A program made the position numbers and the translations under genes. Positions 8,364 through 14,978 of a stretch of DNA of 15,400 nt are shown here, one piece after another. This stretch comes from an uncultured Porphyromonadaceae bacterium (lineage in GTDB: Bacteria; Bacteroidota; Bacteroidia; Bacteroidales; Muribaculaceae): the NCBI GenBank assembly GCA_905193995.1, contig CAJJQT010000016.1, positions 1 through 15,400 of the forward strand. Reading direction: 5' to 3'. The notes beneath the pieces are model-generated. The model saw only the letters and a program-made list of their open reading frames with translations. It had not been told where the DNA came from and did not search any database. How positions within the stretch are numbered: position 1 is the first letter of the stretch; each line of letters begins with the position of its first letter.

Positions 8364-11135
8364 TTAGAACCGCACACCTACGTTGAGGAACGCACGTACG
8401 CCCTGCGCGTAGGAGTAGCGGTTGGGATAGGCGTTGCGGTCGTAGTTCTTGGTATCGAGTCGGCCCTGCTGGTAGGCGTAGGTCACGACGTCGCGGTTGT
8501 TGAGGATGTTGTTGACGTTGAGGTTGATGTTCAGGGTCACCTTGCGGTTGATGTAGATCACCTTGCCGATCGACACGTTGAGCGTGAAAGCGTTCTTCAG
8601 CTTGTCCTGGGTCGAGAGTTCGTTGATCTTGGCCTGAAGCTCGTCCTTGTCGGGATATGCGCCCCAGAGGTCGGGCAGCTTCTCGTGGTATGCGGGCGAG
8701 AGGTTGACGTAGGCGTCGCCCTGGAAGGTGCCGTTGACGTTGAAGAACCACATGCCCGGAGCGGCCCAGTCGATTCCGATGTTGGCGGCGTACTGCGGGG
8801 TCGAGCCCACGTAGTAGTTCTTGAGATAGACGGTCTGGGTAGTGTCGGGGTGCAGCCCGTTCTCGAACGTACGCGTGCCCTGCGGATTGTTCTTGTACTG
8901 GAAGCGGGCGTAGGTACCGGCGAAAGTGGCGGTCACCGACGGGGTGATCTTGTATGCCATGCCGAGTTCGACGCCCTTATAGACCTTTTTCACGCCCGAG
9001 AGGATGAAGTAGGTGTAGGAGTTGTAGCGATCGTCGTAGAAGCCGGTGCGCTCGATGCCGTCGTCCGACATGGTGGCGAAGGCGGCCAGCGAGCCGCGGA
9101 AGCGGCGGTAGTTCCAGGTATAGGCGATGTCGCCGGCCAGGATGCGCTCGGACGACACGCCGTCGACGACGTCATTCTTGACGCGCGGCATCAGGTAGAT
9201 GGCGTCGGCCAGCGGGGCGCGGGTCGAATATTCGGCGTGGCCCAGGAAGTAGTTGTGGCCGTCGAGCTTGAAGGTGGCGCCGAGTTTCAGGCCCAGATTG
9301 TCGAAGTACTGCCACTTGCTCTTGCCGTAGGATGTCAGCGGCGCGCGGCCGTTGCGCATGTGGCCGTTGCGCTGGTACTGGGTGTGCGACACCGACAGGC
9401 CGTAGTTGATGTCCCAGCGCGGCAGTGTCACCGTGTTCTGAATCCATGCCTTGGCGTTGAGGGCGTAGATGTCGTAGTAGTAGCCGAACTTGTCGCCCTT
9501 GTACACGCGGTGGTTGTACGGGTCGGGGTAATTGAAGTTGTTGACCAGGTTGTCAGGCGCCAGCGTGATGTCGCGGTCGCTGAACGGGTCGATATCGATC
9601 CAGAACTCGCCGCCCAGCAGGTCGCGGACGGTCTTGTAGTTCTTCGAGCTTGCGTAGCTTACGGCTGCGCCGGCCTGCAGGTTGATGTACTTGTTGAGGC
9701 GTGCGTTGACGTAGCTGTTGAGCTTGAAGTTCAGGGTCGTGTTGATGCGGTTCTCGAGGATGTAGCTTGCGCCCTGCTGGCGGTCGGCCGGCAGCGAGGT
9801 GTTGGCGTAGTTGTTGAGTTCGTTGACGCGGTAGAGGTTGTCCCAGTTGATCTGCGAGAAGCTCTGATCGTTCTGCCACAGCCAGGTGTAGTATTCGCTC
9901 TGCTCGGTCGGCTGGTCGTTGTCGTCGAGGTAGTACGACGGCAGGTAGCGGTAGTAGGTCGGATTGGGGTCATTGGCCTTGTAGCGCTGCAGGGCCGAGC
10001 GGTTGTAGAAGTTGTACGACACGGCCGCGGCGGTGTTCACCGTCGTGGTGCCTTTTTTGTACAGCCAGTTCAGCATCGCCGTGGGGTCATACGTCTCGGT
10101 GACGCGGGCGGCGCGCTTCTTGCCCTGGTACCAGCCCCAGTTGGGGTTGTATAGGTTGTCGTCGAGCAGGTCGTACACTTCCTGATACGTGGCCGTGGCC
10201 GTGGCGCGCTGCGTCGGGCCGCCCCAGGCCGTGAACACCAGCTGGTTGTTGGCGTTGATGTATTTCTCCAGCGACAGGAACAGACCGCCCGAGTTGTAGA
10301 ACGTACCGTCGATGACGCCCTCCTTGGCATAGCGGCCGATGGCGCTGACCGTCAGCGCCCAGCCCTTGCGGCCCAGACCCGTCGCATAGGTCACCATGCC
10401 GCGGAACATATAGTTGCTGTTCGTGAACGCCAGCGAGCCGTTGAAGCCGGTGGCGTAGAGGTCCGTCGTCGTGTTGTAGTTCACGGCACCGCCGATGTCG
10501 CCGAAGCCGAAGTTGCTGGCGCCCAGGCCGACCGTCGTGGTCTTGTTGCGGAATGCGCGCGAGGTCATACCCAGCAGCGACGAGAAATTGAAGCGGCCGC
10601 GGATCAGGTCGTTCATCTGCACGCCGTTAATATAAACCGCCTGATACTGGCTGTCGTAGCCGCGGTAGCGGAAGTACATCGGGCCGAAGTTGTACGAGGC
10701 CGTGTTGTAGTAGATATCGTCGTTGGCGCCCGTCAGTGCGGCTATGCCCTGCGTGTTGTCGTCCTCGTCCTCGAGGATGGCCTCGTCGAACACCAGATCA
10801 TCGGCGTCGCCGTAGTATTCGCTGTTGTCCAGCACCGGAGTCAGGCGCACCTGGCCCAGATCGTTGGCGCCGTTGCCGATAGTCACGTCGATGCCTGCCG
10901 GCGTATAGCCGTCGCAGCTCACCACGACATAGTCTGTACCGGGGTTGGCCTCAAGACGGAAATCGCCGTTGAACCCGGTCATGGCTGCAGTCCCGGTGCT
11001 GCGCAGCGTCACGTATGCGCCGCTCACCGGACTGCCCGTTGTACTGTTAACTACCACGCCCGTGAGAGTCGCGGCATGAGCCACTATCGGCAACACTGCC
11101 GACAGCAAGGCTAATAAGAACAGTTTAATTCTCAT
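8364..11135 (-). CDS. TonB-dependent outer-membrane receptor
   Basis: A 923-residue TonB-dependent transporter. Signal peptide 1-21 (AHA/A) is followed by a carboxypeptidase-like regulatory domain (about 23-98: LTGVVVNSTTGSPVSGAYV, GFNGDFRL), an acidic stretch (104-127), a plug domain (about 135-220: YFRYRGYDSQYQAVYINGVQ, FNFSSLLGM, FGFGDIGGAVNY) and a beta-barrel of about 700 residues rich in alternating aromatic strands, ending FLNVGVRF with the C-terminal Phe typical of outer-membrane proteins. It should move a bound ligand across the outer membrane using TonB/ExbBD energy. It is the first gene of a three-gene operon with two DUF5689 lipoproteins and diverges from a nuclease operon. No SusD gene is present and it is somewhat shorter than typical SusC proteins, so a polysaccharide substrate is less likely. 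A promoter with correct spacing lies 105 bases upstream of the ATG. Confidence 0.95.
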   Translation of the reverse strand: MRIKLFLLALLSAVLPIVAHAATLTGVVVNSTTGSPVSGAYVTLRSTGTAAMTGFNGDFRLEANPGTDYVVVSCDGYTPAGIDVTIGNGANDLGQVRLTPVLDNSEYYGDADDLVFDEAILEDEDDNTQGIAALTGANDDIYYNTASYNFGPMYFRYRGYDSQYQAVYINGVQMNDLIRGRFNFSSLLGMTSRAFRNKTTTVGLGASNFGFGDIGGAVNYNTTTDLYATGFNGSLAFTNSNYMFRGMVTYATGLGRKGWALTVSAIGRYAKEGVIDGTFYNSGGLFLSLEKYINANNQLVFTAWGGPTQRATATATYQEVYDLLDDNLYNPNWGWYQGKKRAARVTETYDPTAMLNWLYKKGTTTVNTAAAVSYNFYNRSALQRYKANDPNPTYYRYLPSYYLDDNDQPTEQSEYYTWLWQNDQSFSQINWDNLYRVNELNNYANTSLPADRQQGASYILENRINTTLNFKLNSYVNARLNKYINLQAGAAVSYASSKNYKTVRDLLGGEFWIDIDPFSDRDITLAPDNLVNNFNYPDPYNHRVYKGDKFGYYYDIYALNAKAWIQNTVTLPRWDINYGLSVSHTQYQRNGHMRNGRAPLTSYGKSKWQYFDNLGLKLGATFKLDGHNYFLGHAEYSTRAPLADAIYLMPRVKNDVVDGVSSERILAGDIAYTWNYRRFRGSLAAFATMSDDGIERTGFYDDRYNSYTYFILSGVKKVYKGVELGMAYKITPSVTATFAGTYARFQYKNNPQGTRTFENGLHPDTTQTVYLKNYYVGSTPQYAANIGIDWAAPGMWFFNVNGTFQGDAYVNLSPAYHEKLPDLWGAYPDKDELQAKINELSTQDKLKNAFTLNVSIGKVIYINRKVTLNINLNVNNILNNRDVVTYAYQQGRLDTKNYDRNAYPNRYSYAQGVRAFLNVGVRF

Positions 11136-11167
11136 GCGGTTTTGTTATTGTTTGATTGTTACGTATT

Positions 11168-11253
11168 TAGTAGCTGTTTTGAGGTCAGGTAGTCAGTAAT
11201 GCCGGCCCCGCCGGCGTGCCGTCGGGGCTTTAGCGACCTCAAAAATACTACTA
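11168..11253. repeat. Imperfect inverted repeat around the receptor promoter and leader
   Basis: Left arm TAGTAG, three bases, TTTTGAGGTC (11168-11186) pairs with right arm GACCTCAAAA, three bases, CTACTA (11235-11253): 16 of 19 positions match. The spacer is 48 bp. The right arm overlaps the receptor -7 box; the left arm lies in the leader, so the arms are probably not both in the mRNA. Confidence 0.7.
11201..11228 (-). promoter_or_regulatory. Two mutually exclusive GC-rich leader hairpins
   Basis: Hairpin 1: GCCCCG (11205-11210) pairs with CGGGGC (11223-11228), with an inner CGG/CCG pairing. Hairpin 2: GCCGGC (11201-11206) pairs with GCCGGC (11210-11215) across three bases. They share bases and cannot form together. 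Both fall in the first 35 bases or so of the predicted receptor mRNA. Confidence 0.5.
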
Positions 11254-11270
11254 TTATCTCGCCCGGCAAA
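11240..11270 (-). promoter_or_regulatory. Promoter of the receptor/lipoprotein operon
   Basis: On the minus strand, TTTG (11270-11267) is followed by exactly 19 bp and TATTTTTG (11247-11240), matching the Bacteroidota consensus TTTG / TAnnTTTG. The predicted start site near 11233 gives a leader of about 97 bases before the receptor ATG. Confidence 0.8.
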
Positions 11271-11317
11271 GAGTTATAAATGTATTTTACATTTTTTTAA
11301 CAACGCGCTCCCCCGGT

Positions 11318-11353
11318 GACCTTACCGCCTTTAACGACCTTAGTGGTCCTTTA
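11318..11353. repeat. Degenerate 9-bp tandem repeat (four units)
   Basis: Successive 9-mers GACCTTACC, GCCTTTAAC, GACCTTAGT and GGTCCTTTA follow one another without gaps. The first unit is identical to the last unit of the repeat in the DUF3943 gene (3206-3214). Confidence 0.55.
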
Positions 11354-11374
11354 TTAAATTAATGATAAATTATC
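11353..11374. promoter_or_regulatory. Two adjacent 11-bp palindromes, possible operator
   Basis: ATTAAATTAAT (11353-11363) and GATAAATTATC (11364-11374) are each perfect odd-length palindromes lying back to back. They end 34 bases before the nuclease -7 box, a suitable place for an activator or repressor. TGATAAATTATC resembles half-sites of Fur-type boxes but the spacing differs, so no regulator is named. Confidence 0.4.
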
Positions 11375-11408
11375 GCCGGCAACCTTAGGCCATTTGAAAA
11401 ATTATGCT

Positions 11409-11416
11409 TAACTTTG
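11409..11416 (+). promoter_or_regulatory. -7 box of the nuclease operon
   Basis: TAACTTTG matches TAnnTTTG. The predicted start site near 11423 gives a leader of about 39 bases to the ATG at 11462. No -33 TTTG is seen at 19-22 bp (a TTTG lies 12 bp upstream), which fits a promoter that needs an activator. Confidence 0.55.
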
Positions 11417-11461
11417 AGGCCCAAAAGATTCGTATACAAATCAAGCCTCATAAAAACTACC

Positions 11462-12505
11462 ATGCTCAGAAAATTACTTGTCACGGCTCTGCTCGTCGCA
11501 GCATCTTTCCCCGCGATTTTCGCCCAGGGCGGAATGCAGGCCGCCGGCATAGCGTTCTACAACCTCGAGAACCTTTTCGACACCATCCCCAACAATCCTC
11601 TGGGACGCGACCTCGAATACACCCCCGGCGGCCAGAACCAGTGGGACTCACGCAAGTATAACAACAAGCTGCACAACCTGGCCTTCGCCATATCGCAATT
11701 CACCACCAAGGTGACGCCCAAGGGCCCCGCTATCATCGGTGTCAGCGAGGTCGAGAACCGCAGCGTGCTCGAGGACCTCGTCGCTCAGCCCGAGCTCCGT
11801 CCCTGGAATCTGCAGATCTGCCACCACGACTCGCCCGACCGCCGCGGCATCGACGTAGGCCTGCTCTACAATCCCCGCTTCTTCAAGCTCCAGAACGTCA
11901 CCAACCACCGCCTGACAGCCATTCCCTTCGCCACCCGCGACCAGATGTGCGTCACCGGCCTCCTGCTCGGACAGCCCGTTGCCATCATCGTCAACCACTG
12001 GCCCTCGCGCCTGGGCGGACAGGAGCAGTCGTCGCCCAACCGCGAGGCTGCCGCAGCTCTCTGTCTTGAGATCGCCGACTCGCTCTGGCGTGCCGATCCC
12101 GGCCGAGGCGTCATCATAATGGGCGACCTCAACGACGATCCCATGGACAAGTCATGCGCGAAGGTCCTCGGTGCACGCAAGAAAGCCGACGGCATCGAGG
12201 CTCACCAGTTCTTCAACCCCTTCTGGAAGATGCTCGACGACGGCATCGGCACCCTCGCCTACAAGAGTTCATGGAATCTCTTCGACCAGATCATCCTCTC
12301 GGGCAACCTCGTCAACGAGGACCTCACCGGCCCGCAAAACTGGCACTTCTACAAGGCCATCGTGCACAACTACGACTTCCTCAAGGACACCGAAGGCAAC
12401 CGGCAGGGCTATCCCAAGCGTACTTTCGCCTCCGGCTCCTACCTCAACGGCTACAGCGACCACTTCCCCACCGAGGTCATCCTCATCCGCAAGGTCGCCC
12501 GCTGA
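11462..12505 (+). CDS. Exported endonuclease/exonuclease/phosphatase (EEP) family enzyme
   Basis: A 347-residue metal-dependent phosphoesterase with signal peptide 1-21 (IFA/Q). The catalytic set is complete: YNLENLFD with N35, the metal-binding Glu in IIGVSEVEN (E96), DRRGIDVGLLY (126-136), VNHWPS (177-182), GDLNDDP (D222 and N224), FDQI (D275) and YSDHFP (D333 and H334, the general-base region). EEP members cleave DNA, RNA or phospho-substituted lipids and sugars. The NLENLFD start is shared with secreted nucleases such as Xds and ExeM, so an extracellular or periplasmic nuclease is the leading reading. The ATG at 11462 begins the signal peptide; a longer in-frame TTG start at 11414 lies inside the -7 box and cannot be used. 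It diverges from the receptor operon and is followed after 58 bp, with no visible promoter, by the OB-fold protein, so the two probably form one operon. Confidence 0.92.
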   Translation: MLRKLLVTALLVAASFPAIFAQGGMQAAGIAFYNLENLFDTIPNNPLGRDLEYTPGGQNQWDSRKYNNKLHNLAFAISQFTTKVTPKGPAIIGVSEVENRSVLEDLVAQPELRPWNLQICHHDSPDRRGIDVGLLYNPRFFKLQNVTNHRLTAIPFATRDQMCVTGLLLGQPVAIIVNHWPSRLGGQEQSSPNREAAAALCLEIADSLWRADPGRGVIIMGDLNDDPMDKSCAKVLGARKKADGIEAHQFFNPFWKMLDDGIGTLAYKSSWNLFDQIILSGNLVNEDLTGPQNWHFYKAIVHNYDFLKDTEGNRQGYPKRTFASGSYLNGYSDHFPTEVILIRKVAR

Positions 12506-12563
12506 CACGCCGCAAACCGACTGGTATAATCAATTTTCAATCTATATCTAAAATTTAATTCGT

Positions 12564-14828
12564 ATGAAAAAATTTTTACTTAGCTTAGCCCTCGTGCTTG
12601 GCATGGGTTCGGTAGCATCCGCTGCCGATGTCACCCTGCCCGAGAACGGCACGGACTGGTCCGCGTATACCTGGACCCAGAGCGGCGACGACTTCACCGC
12701 CACCATCCAGGGCTACCAGTTCACCCTCCGAAAAGGTGATTCACAGAATGCCCTCGTATCGCCCGACAAGTACTCGATCCGCGTTTACCAAGGCGCGGAA
12801 CTGTCTATCACGGCCCCGTCAGGGACCACGTTCAAGACCGTGACCGTGACCCTCGACAAGAACTCCAAGGCAACCTCCGCAAGCGCTTCGACAGGCTGGA
12901 CCGCATCGGCCATCGCCAGCAGCAAGGTGACTTTCACTTCCGAAACCGCCCAGTCGACCATCACATTCAAGGGCGACAAGCAGATGCGCGTAGCCACCGT
13001 CACATTCAGCAATGAAGCCGGCGGCGGCGACACCCCCGTCGATCCCGGCACAAGCATCGCCAACACCGCCGAGACAGCCTATACCGTGACCAAGGCCCTT
13101 GAGATCCTCGCCGCCGGCAAGGATCTTCAGACCGAGGTTTACATCAAGGGTACCGTCAAGTCGGTCACCGAGGTAAGCACCCAGTACGGCAATGCCACCT
13201 ACGTCATAACCGACGGCACCTCCGACCTCACCGTATTCCGCGGCTACTATCTCGAAGGAGCCAAGTTCACTTCGGCCGACCAGCTCACCGCAGGCATGGA
13301 AGTAATTCTCCTCGGCAAGCTCACCACTTACAAAGACGCTCCCCAGGTCAACACCGGCAGCAAGCTCATCAAGGCTGAAGGCGGCACACCCATCGAGACC
13401 GTCGAGGTCGCCGACATCGCCGAGTTCATGGAACTCGCCGCAGGTGCCAAGGCACGTATCACCTCGCCCGTTCAGGCCGTATGGCAGCACGGCACCTCGC
13501 TCTATATCCGCGACGCCAGCGGCTCGACCCTCGTTTACGGCAAGCTCAACGAGACCTACACCAACGGCATGACCATCGCCGCCGGCATCGAAGGCACCGT
13601 GTCCGAGTTCAACGGCCTCAAGCAGATGGTTCCCGCAGCCGACACCTTCAAGGCCGGTGTGGCAGGCGCAGCCATCGACCCCGAAATCATCCAGATCGAG
13701 GAAGTTTCCGCCGACATCGCTTACGCTTACGTTGAATTCAAGGGCGTCACCATCGCTGCAGTTGAAGGCGACACCCGCAACTTCACCATGACCGACGCTT
13801 CCGGCTCCGTCACCCTCCACCAGCAGTGGACCGACATCGAGATCCCCACCGGCGACAACCTCACCGTCACCGGCTTCATCGGCCTCTACAAGGGCAACGC
13901 ACAGGTACTCGCCGCCAAGGTCACCTCTGCTTCAGGCCGCGAGGTAGTGGCCGCGCCCACCTTCAATCCCGCAGCAGGCGCTGTCCTGTCCGGCACTAAG
14001 GTCACCGTCGCCACCACAACCGAAGGCGCCACCATCTACTACACCCTCGACGGCACCCAGCCCACCGCCGCTTCGGCCGTCTACAGCGAACCCATCGAAA
14101 TCACCGCCGCCACCACCGTCAAGGCTCTCGCAGTCAAGGACGGCATGGACGACTCCGAAGTCGCAACCGCCGACTACACCATCAAGGAAGTCGGCCCGAT
14201 CGTAGGCAATACCGCCACCTTCAACTTCTCCGATCCTTCGACTCTCGATCCCGCCTACTCGAAGACCGACGCTATCGCTGACGGCACCACCGGCAACCTC
14301 AAGATCGATCTCGCCAACGGCGACATCTTCACCGCCAACGGCATCGTCCTCAACGCCAATGCTTCCGGCAACGCCGCCCGCCTCTACGTTCAGAAGCCCG
14401 ACACCGAGAACGAAGCATGGTCGTTCCGTTTCTACAAGAACACCGTCCTCACCGTTTCCTGCCAGGAAGCCTACAAGCTCGTTTCGATCTCGTTCGAGCC
14501 CCAGACCAACACCTATGCCACCGCTCTGGGCAAGTGCACGTTCAGCGCAGGCACCTTCGCCGACAACGTACTCACCTTCGAGACCGGCGCAGGCAAGGAA
14601 GTGAAGAGCGTCACCATCACCAACCCGGCTTCGGGCGGCGCCACCATCGGCCTGAAGACCATGACCGTCACCTTCTCGACCGTCAACGCCATCACCGACG
14701 TTGAGATCGACGAGAACGCCCCCGTCGAGTACTACAACCTCCAGGGCGTACGCATCAACGGCGAGCTCACCCCCGGCCTCTACATCCGTCGCCAGGGCAA
14801 CGCTGCCACTAAGGTTATCGTGAAGTAA
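12564..14828 (+). CDS. Exported multi-OB-fold protein with chitobiase-type and type IX-like C-terminal domains
   Basis: A 754-residue protein with signal peptide 1-21 (ASA/A) and no lipobox. Domains, read by eye: beta-sandwich (about 22-151); OB-fold module (about 163-272) with YGNATYVITDG and RGYYLEGAKFT, closely like those of both lipoproteins; a second OB-like unit (about 279-363) with SLYIRDASGSTLVYG; a third (about 372-457) with FTMTDASGSVTLHQ; a chitobiase/beta-hexosaminidase C-terminal type beta-sandwich (about 462-540) with GATIYYTLDGTQPT; another beta-sandwich (about 548-705) resembling the first; and a tail (about 715-754) with VEYYNLQGVRI, LTPGLYIRRQ and a final KVIVK, the pattern of Bacteroidota type IX (type A) sorting domains. 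It should be released or surface-anchored and bind the same ligand as the lipoproteins. No catalytic motif is visible. It is the second gene after the EEP enzyme, with a strong terminator behind it. Confidence 0.85.
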   Translation: MKKFLLSLALVLGMGSVASAADVTLPENGTDWSAYTWTQSGDDFTATIQGYQFTLRKGDSQNALVSPDKYSIRVYQGAELSITAPSGTTFKTVTVTLDKNSKATSASASTGWTASAIASSKVTFTSETAQSTITFKGDKQMRVATVTFSNEAGGGDTPVDPGTSIANTAETAYTVTKALEILAAGKDLQTEVYIKGTVKSVTEVSTQYGNATYVITDGTSDLTVFRGYYLEGAKFTSADQLTAGMEVILLGKLTTYKDAPQVNTGSKLIKAEGGTPIETVEVADIAEFMELAAGAKARITSPVQAVWQHGTSLYIRDASGSTLVYGKLNETYTNGMTIAAGIEGTVSEFNGLKQMVPAADTFKAGVAGAAIDPEIIQIEEVSADIAYAYVEFKGVTIAAVEGDTRNFTMTDASGSVTLHQQWTDIEIPTGDNLTVTGFIGLYKGNAQVLAAKVTSASGREVVAAPTFNPAAGAVLSGTKVTVATTTEGATIYYTLDGTQPTAASAVYSEPIEITAATTVKALAVKDGMDDSEVATADYTIKEVGPIVGNTATFNFSDPSTLDPAYSKTDAIADGTTGNLKIDLANGDIFTANGIVLNANASGNAARLYVQKPDTENEAWSFRFYKNTVLTVSCQEAYKLVSISFEPQTNTYATALGKCTFSAGTFADNVLTFETGAGKEVKSVTITNPASGGATIGLKTMTVTFSTVNAITDVEIDENAPVEYYNLQGVRINGELTPGLYIRRQGNAATKVIVK

Positions 14829-14857
14829 TCTTCCCGCAGACTAACACATTAATATAT

Positions 14858-14895
14858 AATAGGCGTGTCCCGCTCGGGCCACGCCTATTATTTTT
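14858..14895 (+). terminator. Rho-independent terminator of the nuclease operon
   Basis: AATAGGCGTG (14858-14867) pairs perfectly with CACGCCTATT (14880-14889), with CCC/GGG pairing further in and a short loop, followed by A and five T residues. It lies 30 bases after the stop of the OB-fold protein. Confidence 0.9.
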
Positions 14896-14914
14896 CTAAA
14901 ATGTAAGCTTTCCG

Positions 14915-14946
14915 TTGGGTTTCCTCGATAAATTTTCGTAATTTTG
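14915..14946 (+). promoter_or_regulatory. Promoter of the glycosyltransferase gene
   Basis: TAATTTTG (14939-14946) matches the -7 consensus TAnnTTTG, with TTG at 14915-14917, 21 bp upstream, as a possible -33 element. The predicted leader is about 25 bases to the ATG at 14979. Confidence 0.65.
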
Positions 14947-14978
14947 CACGTTAAAATCAACGATTGTAAACAACTGCA

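Larger units (their letters stand above)
11136..11461. other. Divergent control region between the receptor and nuclease operons
   Basis: This 326-bp gap contains no plausible gene. From left to right it holds the AT-rich receptor leader, two overlapping GC-rich hairpins (11201-11228) inside a longer imperfect inverted repeat (11168-11253), the receptor promoter (11240-11270, minus strand), a degenerate 9-bp repeat (11318-11353), two adjacent palindromes (11353-11374), the -7 box of the nuclease operon (11409-11416) and its leader of about 40 bases. Confidence 0.8.

Noticed and set aside
8358..10154. Long open frame (598 codons) on the plus strand opposite the receptor gene
   Set aside because: It is the mirror frame of a high-GC gene with clear receptor domains; its protein is Val/Asp/Gly/Arg-rich without recognisable motifs and no promoter precedes it.
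11353..11374. Fur box
   Set aside because: The half-sites resemble GATAAT, but the spacing is shorter than the standard 7-1-7 Fur site and no iron gene is evident.
11414..11461. N-terminal extension of the EEP enzyme from a TTG at 11414
   Set aside because: The codon lies inside the -7 box, upstream of the predicted start site, and would bury the signal peptide that begins at 11462.
12819..13820. Open frame of 333 codons opposite the multi-OB protein
   Set aside because: Gly/Val/Asp-rich shadow frame; the plus-strand protein has a signal peptide, domains and a terminator.
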